64,000 nt of DNA from positions 25,462-89,461 of the forward strand of contig JAZTWW010000046.1 in NCBI GenBank assembly GCA_045636065.1. The letters run 5' to 3'. The notes under the pieces were generated by a model that made no database searches, was not told where the DNA came from, and saw only the letters and a list, made by a program, of their open reading frames with translations. Positions 49,201 to 56,454 of this stretch are shown piece by piece. The first letter of the stretch is position 1, and every line of letters begins with the position of its first letter. The position numbers and the translations under genes were made by a program. The stretch comes from RGIG5050 sp045636065 (GTDB lineage Bacteria; Verrucomicrobiota; Kiritimatiellia; RFP12; UBA1067).

Positions 49201-49469
49201 GCGACCTTGCGCCCGTCGGGGCTGAGGGCCGGCCAGCAGTCCTCGCTCTCGTGGCCCGTCAGGAGCTTCTTCGCGAAGCCGCCCTCGACGGATGCGCTCC
49301 AGAGCGCATCGTTCCATTCGAACACCATCTCCCTGGCGTCCGGCGTGATGCGCGCGTTAGTCCCCAGATATATGCGGCTCCAGTCCTCGTCGCCCTGCTG
49401 GGCGAAGAGAACGGATGCCGCAGCCAACCCCACAGCGAACAGAAGCCCGCTACGCTTTGGTGCAGTCAT
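46260..49469 (-). CDS. tricorn-type S41 peptidase with beta-propeller and PDZ domains
   Basis: A 1069-residue secreted protease. A signal peptide (about 1-24) is followed by WD40-like/PD40 propeller blades (ALSPDGRKVAFASRRDG, WSPDGKHVAAAQGD and others, about 25-640), a linker, a tricorn core-like helical region, a PDZ domain (VLKNGTADKSGLGFKPGDLV) and the S41 domain with LIIDVRDNLGGFTADRIL and NERTISNGEIFSHAI (nucleophile Ser). It probably degrades peptides in the periplasm. ATG 49469 is favoured because the signal peptide begins there; a TTG 15 codons earlier lies within the upstream gene. Confidence 0.88.
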   Translation of the reverse strand: MTAPKRSGLLFAVGLAAASVLFAQQGDEDWSRIYLGTNARITPDAREMVFEWNDALWSASVEGGFAKKLLTGHESEDCWPALSPDGRKVAFASRRDGNYNVWVFDRDTGDIRMVSTHSEATIPRQWSSDGKTIVCVAARDNAGPLRCSRIILLDATGEMPETIPFDAEADDPALSPDMKTLLFTWRGELPYRKRLHSTTSQAGEIWAYSMDSKRFTLLVKSPYGARDPIWAPDGKGFYYLGGDSELPLRNVRYHEIATGKDRRVTSFKEEHVFQNSISADGRAMIVRQGFDFWIFDPTLENPEPRRIVLHPENGYRTQTDVKRRFYDAAWCNDVYGDVCFTDNGMQTAFTAGGDLWVMETKIRKPQLVKGDTITHERECMFTPDGKLLYYLSDRGDGTDVCVASRDDESKAWWENKEFYHRRLTYDDSPKSGFSVSPDGSRLAWADDTGRFTFADLEGRTVVKGPEACGSGAYAWSPDGKHVAAAQGDKYGNFDIWIISTEADGHEPYNISRNFKRDDWPAWSPDGRIIAFVGERADANDETRLFYVYLDPEDEKRDTALAMENARRTVKNYAATPQNDGAMEEASDNGPYKIVFDGLYERVRRVEIKAEMPFFRWDSRTLAYNAGGKADMIVIPGDLKPKNLFGKIGGNPRWLERDDRVVWALDAHPAHGETKFEFKIYQETDIKDYQELGFRTAWARIRDRFYDPKYHGADWQAVKEKLLPAARNARSQNVYSRVIRWMLGELDASHLGFDPSEASNKEWREESRFNKWRVQTAHLGLRFELEPGGWRVVEVLKNGTADKSGLGFKPGDLVTSIEGVTVNDKTDPGKVLRGQADRTLDLEWKGLDGVKRTGSVDVQTWENARQQKAEADLAAARKHVHKRSGDTIGYLHIPRMDWANYLKFQDELFVEGFGKKGLIIDVRDNLGGFTADRILSLICTPTHATFDARGITEAAYLLGYWGKPVFDGKVAVLCNERTISNGEIFSHAIKATKRGILVGRPTAGEVIATTDRALLDLGTFRDAFRGCYTTDGIDMENNPAVPDIYVEDTPADRVAGRDVQLDAAIDALMK

Positions 49470-50499
49470 GTACAATGCTCTCGTATTCGTTGGCTTGCTC
49501 TTCCATGGATTCAACCATCTTGATCTGGGTACGGGCCCTTACAAGATTGTGATCCTCGTATGCCGTATGGAAGTAAGTGTCGCCAGCAAGGAAGTCCGTA
49601 AGGAACCGGATGCCGATCGTCATCGTGATCAGGCGGCCGGAGAAGGCAAGCGCGTCGATTTCGGCGGCGTTGAGGAACTTGGCCTTTGACGTGTAGCCCC
49701 TTACGAGCGCCTCGAAGTACTCCTTGCGGGAGAAGACCTTCGAGAGATCCTTTTCGTCCTCGGCGGCTGCGGCGGTGGAGGTGCGTACCATATCGCCAAA
49801 GTCGTAGAGGGCGCAGCCCGGCATGGTCGTATCGAGGTCGATCACGGCGAAGGCCTCGTCGGTGCCATTCGTGAGCATTATGTTGTTGATCTTAGTGTCG
49901 TTGTGCGTTATGCGCTCAGGAATCTCGCCCGAAGCCATCGCCTTGACAATGCGCCCGGCCTCTTCGCGGCGGGCATTGATGAAGTCCATCTCGCGCCCGA
50001 CGAGCTTGAGCCTTCCCTTGACGTCAGCCTTCGCAGCAGCGTCCAGCTGCTCGAGACGGGAGAGCGTGTTATGGAAGTTCGGGATGATGTCATGAAGGCG
50101 CGGAGCGGGGAGATCTGCGAGATCGTTCTGGAAATCGGCGAACGCACCGGCGACAGTCGTCGCCTGGGCGGCGTTGGAGATGAGATCAACCGTGCGGGCC
50201 CCTTCGATGAAGGCGTAGAGCCTCCAGGGGTTGCGCCAGCCGAGAACCTCAAGAGACGCCTTGCCCTTCGCCTTGAGATGGCTCGTGACGCGCACGATAT
50301 TGTCCATCATCTCATTGGGCTTGGGGAAGATCGTGTCGTTCACGCGCTGGAGGATGTACCTTACGCCGCGGGAAGTCTCGACCTTGAACGTATCGTTGAT
50401 GTGGCCGCTTCCGTAGCGGGCAACGTCGGTGACGTCATCGACACCGAAGGCGGCGAGCTCCGTGAGGAGCTCGTCTTTCGTGTAGGTGCGGTTCGCCAT
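49450..50499 (-). CDS. phosphotransferase, N-acetylhexosamine 1-kinase-like (NahK)
   Basis: A 349-residue kinase of the aminoglycoside phosphotransferase/choline kinase fold. It shows GSGHINDTFKVE, RITHNDTKINNIMLT (catalytic loop, Asp), and FAVIDLDTTMPGCALYDFGD (DxD metal site). The HNDTK and DLDTxMPG phrases match N-acetylhexosamine 1-kinases, which phosphorylate GlcNAc, GalNAc or GNB-derived sugars. With GH89 and fucose enzymes in the same window this suggests mucin sugar use. Exact specificity is inference. It overlaps the protease gene by 20 nt. Confidence 0.8.
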   Translation of the reverse strand: MANRTYTKDELLTELAAFGVDDVTDVARYGSGHINDTFKVETSRGVRYILQRVNDTIFPKPNEMMDNIVRVTSHLKAKGKASLEVLGWRNPWRLYAFIEGARTVDLISNAAQATTVAGAFADFQNDLADLPAPRLHDIIPNFHNTLSRLEQLDAAAKADVKGRLKLVGREMDFINARREEAGRIVKAMASGEIPERITHNDTKINNIMLTNGTDEAFAVIDLDTTMPGCALYDFGDMVRTSTAAAAEDEKDLSKVFSRKEYFEALVRGYTSKAKFLNAAEIDALAFSGRLITMTIGIRFLTDFLAGDTYFHTAYEDHNLVRARTQIKMVESMEEQANEYESIVHDCTKA

Positions 50500-50512
50500 A
50501 TAGCGAATCTCC

Positions 50513-51931
50513 TTACTTCTTCGCCTTTGCCTTCGCGGCAGGCTTTGTGAATGTTGGAATCTGCGCAGCGGCGACGCTCTGTCCGAGGCGGCGCGTCTTC
50601 TCGTCGGGCATGAATATCGCGATCTCCTCCGCGAGCTTGGGGTCGATCGTCTGCAGCCACATGCGCGCGGTGTGCAGGAGGATCGAGCCGCCGAATCCGC
50701 TCGTGACGCGGCCGAGGATCATGAGATTCGAGAATTCGTAGAACTCGCGGTACCAGGCGGCAGCCTCTGCGAGGTAGCGGCCGAGCGTGAGGTACACGGA
50801 GAGGGCCACCTCGTTGTGGGCCTCCATCGCCGTCTGGACCTGCTTGAGGCGTTCCGGGAGCTTGACGCTCGGATGGAACTTGAAGCCGAACTTCGGGGCG
50901 ATGTAGTTGACGGCCTGCTGGCTGAAGTACATCGCGCCGACGCCGATGTCGCCGCTCCACTCGCAGCGGCCGGCCTCGGGATTGAGATCGACAGGGGCGA
51001 AGGCGAGCTCGGTGATGCGGCCCGTGAGCGTTCCGCGCGGGGTGATGTAGCCGGCGGCTTCGCTCGAGCCCATGGCGATGCCGAGGATGCCGTTCGACTT
51101 CATGGAGATGGCGCCCGCGAGAGCGGTGACGTCACCGTCGTTGAAGACTTCGAAGGGAACTCCCCAGTCCTTCTCGATGCGGAAGAAGAGGTTCTGCGCG
51201 ATCTCGTACTTGTCGGGATTCTTTTCCTTGACGCCGCGGATTAGGCTGGCGACGCCGAGCTTCTTTCCGACGAGCGTTCCTGCCGTGGAGCCGCCGATCG
51301 CGTCGACGCGTCCGCCGAGGGCGGCCTGCGCGGCCTTGAGGCCTTCGGTGAGCTTCTCGTAGTGGTAGTCGGGGTCGCCCTGGGGACGGGGATCCCACGG
51401 GAACTCCTTGGAGAACACGACACGCCCGTTCTTGAGGGCGCTGATCTTGAAGTCGCTGGCGCCGAGGTCGAAGCCGATGCGGTAGCCGTTCGTGTTGTTC
51501 TTGACGACGATCTCGTTCTCATGCTCGTGCGGCATCTGCTTGAGAGGAAGGATCACCACCTCGACGGGCCTGCCATACAGGTCGCTGAAGAAGCCATAGT
51601 CGAACTTGCGGTTGCCCTCGGGCGTGTAGGCCTTGGCGATCGTCTTGACGATCTCGTCCGGGCCGGACATGTAGAGCTTCCATCCGCCTGCGCTCCAGAG
51701 GACGAACTTGACGATCCTCTCGATGAGCTTGGTGACATCCTTGAGCGCGTCGGGGCGGATGCGCTGCGGGATCGGGACGTCGAAGCGGCAGATGTTGCCG
51801 TTCTCGCGCTCCCACGCGATGGCGACTGTCTTGCCGGTCTTGCCGGCGGCGGCGCGAAGCTCGTTGAGAGCCTTCAGCGGCGAGCGGAAGTCCGCACGCA
51901 GCATGTTACCAACACTGATCTTCTTAGGCAT
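50513..51931 (-). CDS. ROK-like sugar kinase
   Basis: A 472-residue protein. The N-terminal 150 residues are an extra mixed domain not found in small ROK kinases. The ATPase core follows: YRIGFDLGASDFKISAL (phosphate-1 loop), AIGGSTAGTLVG, FEVFNDGDVTALAGA (catalytic Asp) and GILGIAMGSSEAAGYI. It probably phosphorylates a hexose. The gene is first after the consensus promoter at 51988, with an AGGAGGAG ribosome binding site, and precedes the NahK-like kinase by 13 nt. The C-terminus is Lys/Ala-rich. Confidence 0.75.
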   Translation of the reverse strand: MPKKISVGNMLRADFRSPLKALNELRAAAGKTGKTVAIAWERENGNICRFDVPIPQRIRPDALKDVTKLIERIVKFVLWSAGGWKLYMSGPDEIVKTIAKAYTPEGNRKFDYGFFSDLYGRPVEVVILPLKQMPHEHENEIVVKNNTNGYRIGFDLGASDFKISALKNGRVVFSKEFPWDPRPQGDPDYHYEKLTEGLKAAQAALGGRVDAIGGSTAGTLVGKKLGVASLIRGVKEKNPDKYEIAQNLFFRIEKDWGVPFEVFNDGDVTALAGAISMKSNGILGIAMGSSEAAGYITPRGTLTGRITELAFAPVDLNPEAGRCEWSGDIGVGAMYFSQQAVNYIAPKFGFKFHPSVKLPERLKQVQTAMEAHNEVALSVYLTLGRYLAEAAAWYREFYEFSNLMILGRVTSGFGGSILLHTARMWLQTIDPKLAEEIAIFMPDEKTRRLGQSVAAAQIPTFTKPAAKAKAKK

Positions 51932-51987
51932 CGAATCTCCTCCTAGTGTACTCAGGTGTTTTAAGGTTTGCTCAGAGGTTTGCGCGA

Positions 51988-52016
51988 ATTATACTAGATA
52001 ATTCCCGAACTGTCAA
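51988..52016 (-). promoter_or_regulatory. consensus promoter of the kinase-protease operon
   Basis: TTGACA (52011-52016), exactly 17 nt, TATAAT (51988-51993) on the minus strand: a perfect sigma70 consensus. The leader is about 50 nt. Confidence 0.88.
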
Positions 52017-52045
52017 TACTCCATTGAGAGGACGCCCCCCAAGCG

Positions 52046-52933
52046 TCATCCGTCATAGTCGAGGATGCTGCCGCCGATCGTCTCCCTCAAGATCGAATCC
52101 CCGGGGACGGGAGAGGGATCCTCGCCTTCAATGCCGGCGAAGAACGAACGCAGCAGTCCGGCCTTGTCGGCGTTGGGGTCGTCCGGCCCGACTTCGGCCA
52201 GAAGAGGCTCCACAAAACCTTTCATCACGTGCGGCTCGTATTCGAGGGCGGTGTTGAACACGGCGTCCGCATAGCGCCTCGTGGGGTTGATCCACCTCTC
52301 CTCGCCCTCCATCACCTGCGGCCAGTCGGCGAGTGTCCCGGAGGGCCCCGTGCCCCTGTGCGTGTTGTCGCGCACCATGCGCCTTACAAGCCGGATCCCC
52401 TCGGGCGTGATCCCCTCGGTGGAGGTGAGGACGTTCAGGTATACGCGGAACTTGAGAAGCTCGTCCACCCCGTCCGTGAGAAGCGGGTTCAAGGCGTGTA
52501 TACCCTCGAGGACGACGACACCTCCCTTCGGAAGCGACGTCTCGCGCCTGTCGTCGTACCCTTCGTGCTTCATGAAGTCGAATCGCCTCAGTCTCACTCT
52601 CTCGCCCCAGAAGAGGCGGGAGAGGTCTTCGCTCAGGCGGACGTGGTCCACGGCGTCGATCGTCTCGTAGTCGTAGCTTCCGTCCTCGCGCACGGGGTTT
52701 CGGCTGTTGCCGACGAAGTAGTCGTCCGTCGAGAGGCGGCACACGGAAAGCCCCTCCTTCTTGAGGGCGCGCTGGAGACGTATGGCGGTTGTCGTCTTTC
52801 CGGCGCTCGAAGGCCCCGAGAGAAGGACGAGCCTCACGACGGGCGCACGCGCAGCGACGCGCTCGGCGATCCTCTTTATCGCCGCCGTATGCGCCGCCTC
52901 GTCCTGCGCCACCGCCTCCGCAAACGACTCCAT
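52046..52933 (-). CDS. uridine kinase-like P-loop kinase
   Basis: A 295-residue P-loop kinase of the PRK/uridine kinase family: VLLSGPSSAGKTTTAIRLQ (Walker A), LSTDDYFVGNSRNPV, RRFDFMKHEGYD, VVVLEGIHALNP (Walker B region) and RLVRRMVRDNTHRGTGP (lid). The N-terminal part of the longer two-domain relatives (TGS domain) is missing. It may phosphorylate uridine or another nucleoside. It is the last gene of the fusA run, 16 nt after it; a GACGC/GCGTC hairpin follows the stop. Confidence 0.82.
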   Translation of the reverse strand: MESFAEAVAQDEAAHTAAIKRIAERVAARAPVVRLVLLSGPSSAGKTTTAIRLQRALKKEGLSVCRLSTDDYFVGNSRNPVREDGSYDYETIDAVDHVRLSEDLSRLFWGERVRLRRFDFMKHEGYDDRRETSLPKGGVVVLEGIHALNPLLTDGVDELLKFRVYLNVLTSTEGITPEGIRLVRRMVRDNTHRGTGPSGTLADWPQVMEGEERWINPTRRYADAVFNTALEYEPHVMKGFVEPLLAEVGPDDPNADKAGLLRSFFAGIEGEDPSPVPGDSILRETIGGSILDYDG

Positions 52934-52949
52934 CGCCTTAGGGCCCTCC

Positions 52950-55025
52950 CTATCTTGAAAGGATCTCCTCGCGCACGCTCGCGGGGACGAGCGCGAAATC
53001 GTCGGGCTCCATCGAGTAGCCGGCGCGCCCCTTGGTGAGGCTTCTTATGGCCGTCGAGTACCCGAAGAGCTGTGCGAGCGGCACGCGCGCGTGGACGACC
53101 TGCATGTCGCCGCGCTGCTCCATGTCAAGGACGGTGCCGCGCCTTCCGTTGAGGTCCCCGAGGACCTCGCCGACGCTCTCGGGAGGCGTCGTTATCTCAA
53201 GCTTCATTATGGGCTCGAGGAACTCGGGCGCGCCCTTCTCGGCCGCCTCCCTGAAGCCCATCACCGCCGCGCCCCTCAAGGCGATCTCGTCGGCCGTCTC
53301 AAGGTCGACTATCGTGACTCCCTCGGCCGTGGCGACGAGATCCGTCATCGGGAAGCGCGCGAGAACGCCCGTCATTATGCCGTCCATAAGGCCCTGCTCG
53401 ATGAGATCTATCATCTTCTGGTCGGGGAAGGCGTTCCTTACGGAGCGGGCGACCTCGATCTTCCTGCCGGCGCCGCGCTCGAGCGGGGCGACGGAGATCC
53501 TGAGCTGCACCGCGTGGCGCTTGCCGCCGATCTCGCGGTCGAAGAGGTAGTCGACCTCGCCCTTCGTCGTGACGGTCTCGGCGTAGCTCACCATCGGCTT
53601 TCCCACGTTGGCCGCGCACTTGAATTCGCGCCTCAAACGGTCCACGAGGATTTCAAGGTGGAGCTCGCCCATTCCCGAGAGGACGCGCTGCCCCGTCTCC
53701 TCGTCGACGCGCACCTGGCACGTCGGGTCCTCGGCGGCAAGCTGGTCCATCGCCGCGACAAGCTTGTCCTTGTCGGCGCTCGACTTAGGCTCTATCGCCA
53801 TGAACATGACGGGCTGCGGGGCCGTGATGCGCTCAAGGTAGCAGGGCTTCATCTCGGCAGAGAGCGTGTCGCCCGTGGTGCACTCCTTGAGGCCGACGAT
53901 CGCGCCGATGTCCCCCGCCTTCAGCTCGTCGCACTCGATCTGCTGGTCGGCGAAGAGGCGCACGATCTTCATTATCCTCTCGCGCTTTCTCGTGCGCGGG
54001 TTGAAGGCGTTCGCGCCGCGCTTGAGGACGCCCGAGTACACCCTGACGAAATAGAGCCTTCCGACGTAGGGGTCCGTCGCGATCTTAAAGACGAGCGCCG
54101 CGAGAAGCTCCTTCTCGTCGGGCCTGCGCTCGACCGTCTCGCCGGACTTGAGATCCTTAGCCGCGGCCGGGGGCCTGTCGAGGGGGCTTGGAAGATACCA
54201 TACGACGGCGTCGAGAAGCGGCTGGACGCCCTTGTCCTTGAGGCTCGTTCCGCAGAGGACGGGAACGAGCCTGCCGGCGATCGTCTGCCTCCTTATCGCG
54301 GACTTGAGCTCTTCCGCGTCGAGGTCGCCCTTTTCGAGGTACGCCTCCATCACGCCTTCGTCGAGATCGGCGACCTTCTCGCAAAGCTCGGCGCGGGCGA
54401 GCTCGGCATCGTCCTTCATTTCGGAGGGGATCTCCTCCGTGGTGAACCTCGCGCCGAGGCTCTCCTCGTCGTAGACGTGCGCCTTCATCTCAAGGAGATC
54501 CACGACGCCCTTGAAGCCCTCCTCCCTGCCTATCGGGAGCGTCACGGGAACGGCGTTAGCCTTGAGCTTCGATCTCATCTCCTCGACGACACGCTGGAAA
54601 TCGGCGCCCATCCTGTCCATCTTGTTGACGAAGGCGACGCGCGGGACATTGTAGCGGTCGGCCTGGCGCCAGACCGTCTCGCTCTGCGGCTGCACCCCAC
54701 CGACGGCGCAGAAGACGCCCACCGCCCCGTCGAGGACACGCAGGCTGCGCTCGACCTCCATCGTGAAGTCCACGTGTCCGGGGGTATCGATGAGGTTGAT
54801 CCTGTACCCCTTCCACTCGCAGCTTATCGCGGCGGACGTAATCGTTATGCCGCGCTCGCGCTCCTGCACCATCCAGTCCGTGACGGTGTTGCCGTCGTGG
54901 ACGTCGCCGATGCGGTGGGTCTTGCCGGTATAGTAGAGGATCCTTTCGGTCGTCGTGGTCTTGCCCGCGTCGATGTGGGCGACGATTCCGATGTTGCGAA
55001 CGTTGTCAAGAGCTCCCGAGTCCAT
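52950..55025 (-). CDS. fusA: translation elongation factor G
   Basis: A 691-residue EF-G with GIVAHIDAGKTTTTERILYY (G1), RGITITSAAISCEW, DTPGHVDFTMEVERSL (G3), NKMDRMGADF (G4) and the domain IV/V segments GQRVLSGMGELHLEILVD and VVHARVPLAQLFGYST. It drives ribosomal translocation. It is outside the usual str operon, so a second EF-G could exist elsewhere. ATG 55025 marks the conserved start; a longer frame runs through ruvA and is rejected. Confidence 0.95.
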   Translation of the reverse strand: MDSGALDNVRNIGIVAHIDAGKTTTTERILYYTGKTHRIGDVHDGNTVTDWMVQERERGITITSAAISCEWKGYRINLIDTPGHVDFTMEVERSLRVLDGAVGVFCAVGGVQPQSETVWRQADRYNVPRVAFVNKMDRMGADFQRVVEEMRSKLKANAVPVTLPIGREEGFKGVVDLLEMKAHVYDEESLGARFTTEEIPSEMKDDAELARAELCEKVADLDEGVMEAYLEKGDLDAEELKSAIRRQTIAGRLVPVLCGTSLKDKGVQPLLDAVVWYLPSPLDRPPAAAKDLKSGETVERRPDEKELLAALVFKIATDPYVGRLYFVRVYSGVLKRGANAFNPRTRKRERIMKIVRLFADQQIECDELKAGDIGAIVGLKECTTGDTLSAEMKPCYLERITAPQPVMFMAIEPKSSADKDKLVAAMDQLAAEDPTCQVRVDEETGQRVLSGMGELHLEILVDRLRREFKCAANVGKPMVSYAETVTTKGEVDYLFDREIGGKRHAVQLRISVAPLERGAGRKIEVARSVRNAFPDQKMIDLIEQGLMDGIMTGVLARFPMTDLVATAEGVTIVDLETADEIALRGAAVMGFREAAEKGAPEFLEPIMKLEITTPPESVGEVLGDLNGRRGTVLDMEQRGDMQVVHARVPLAQLFGYSTAIRSLTKGRAGYSMEPDDFALVPASVREEILSR

Positions 55026-55039
55026 ATGCCTTGGTTCCT

Positions 55040-55636
55040 TTATCTGCCGCTCAGAGCGCGGCGTATCAATGTCTGCGTGTCGGCCACGGCCGGCGAGGAG
55101 GCGAGAACGGAGTCGATCTGCCTTCTCGCGGCGTCCTCCGCGAATCCGAGGGCGACGAGCGCCAGGAGCGCATCGCGCACCATCTCGGAGACGCCTCCTG
55201 TAGCACCGGCGCCGCCGTTTGCGATGGCGTCGAAGATGCTCACCCTGTCCTTCAGCTCGACGCATATCCTCTCGGCGGTCTTCTTGCCTATGCCCTTGAT
55301 GGCCGATATCCTCTTCGACTCGCCGTTGGCTATGGCCGTCTGGAGCTCGTTGACGCCCATCCCGCTAAGGACGGCAAGGGCGAGCCTTGGACCTATGCCG
55401 CTTACGGAGACGAGATGCTTGAACATGTCGAGCTCGCCGGCCGTAGCGAAGCCGAAGAGTAGTTCGTCGTCCTCGCGGACGGCGTGGTAGGTGAGAATCT
55501 TGAGCTTATCGCCGGCTGCGGGGAGCTTGTCGTACGTACTTAGCGGGATAGCCATCTGGTAGCCGACGCCCGCCGCCTCGACAACGATGCAGCCGGGGGT
55601 CTTGACGTCGAGAATGCCGTTTATGTGGACTATCAT
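55040..55636 (-). CDS. ruvA: Holliday junction branch migration protein RuvA
   Basis: A 198-residue RuvA: OB-fold domain (MIVHINGILDVKTPG, YHAVREDDELLFGFAT), two helix-hairpin-helix motifs (VSGIGPRLALAVLSGM, IKGIGKKTAERICVEL) and the C-terminal RuvB-contacting domain. It overlaps the ymdB stop by 4 nt. RuvB and RuvC are not in the window. Confidence 0.95.
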   Translation of the reverse strand: MIVHINGILDVKTPGCIVVEAAGVGYQMAIPLSTYDKLPAAGDKLKILTYHAVREDDELLFGFATAGELDMFKHLVSVSGIGPRLALAVLSGMGVNELQTAIANGESKRISAIKGIGKKTAERICVELKDRVSIFDAIANGGAGATGGVSEMVRDALLALVALGFAEDAARRQIDSVLASSPAVADTQTLIRRALSGR

Positions 55637-56415
55637 TTCAAGGGCTCCCTGTACCTGTAAGACTCGATCGAGACGGCCTTCCTTGTGGCGGGATCGAATT
55701 CTATGACGGCGCCTTCGAGCGTCGAGGGGCCGCTTGCCACCTCGAAGCGCGCGGGAAGGCCCGTCGTGAACTTCTGGAGGACGGGCTTGAAGTCACGGCC
55801 TATCGAGGAGAACCAAGGGCCTGTCATGCCGAGATCGGTCTGGAAGGCCGTGCCGCCCGGGAAGACGAAGCCGTCGCTCGTCTGCACATGCGTGTGCGTG
55901 CCGACGACGGCCGTCACGCGGCCGTCAAGGTACTTCGCGAGCGCGATCTTCTCGCTAGTCGCCTCGGCGTGGAAATCGACGAATACGGGAACGTCCCTGG
56001 GGATTTCGCGCAGGATCCTGTCGGCGGCCGCGAACGGGCAGTCGATCGGATTCATGAATACGCGCCCTAGAAGATTTACGACCGCGAACCTGAGCATGGG
56101 CGTCGTCACCATGCACCAGCCCTTGCCGGGCGCGGAATCCGGATAGTTTGCAGGCCTTGCGCACCTGTCGAGCTGGGCTATAGTGGAGGAGAACTCCTTC
56201 ATCCCCCAGGTGTGGTCCCCCAATGTTATCGCATCTGCACCGGCGGCGAAAAGCTCGTTGGCCATGGGAACGGTGATTCCGCTTCCAGCGGCCGCGTTCT
56301 CCGCGTTCACCACGACCGCCGCAAGGGAAAGTTCGCTTCTTATCGAAGCAAGCCTCTCCTTGAGGATCCTGCGGCCAGGTGACCCGACCACATCGCCTAT
56401 CATCATGACTTTCAT
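55633..56415 (-). CDS. YmdB-family metallophosphoesterase (TIGR00282)
   Basis: A 260-residue calcineurin-like phosphoesterase: MIGDVVGSPGRRILKERL (metal ligand Asp), VVNAENAAAGSGI (Asn/Glu ligands), LGDHTWGMKE, VDFHAEATSEKIAL, and VVGTHTHVQTSD. This pattern is typical of TIGR00282, proposed cyclic nucleotide phosphodiesterases. The role in this organism is unknown. Position between argS and ruvA. Confidence 0.92.
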   Translation of the reverse strand: MKVMMIGDVVGSPGRRILKERLASIRSELSLAAVVVNAENAAAGSGITVPMANELFAAGADAITLGDHTWGMKEFSSTIAQLDRCARPANYPDSAPGKGWCMVTTPMLRFAVVNLLGRVFMNPIDCPFAAADRILREIPRDVPVFVDFHAEATSEKIALAKYLDGRVTAVVGTHTHVQTSDGFVFPGGTAFQTDLGMTGPWFSSIGRDFKPVLQKFTTGLPARFEVASGPSTLEGAVIEFDPATRKAVSIESYRYREPLK

Positions 56416-56454
56416 CTATACCCCCTCCTGGAATCTTCTCCCCGCCCGTCGCGC

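Noticed and set aside
53091..55490. 799-codon plus-strand open frame opposite fusA
   Set aside because: Entirely antisense to EF-G and ruvA; no domain is recognisable.
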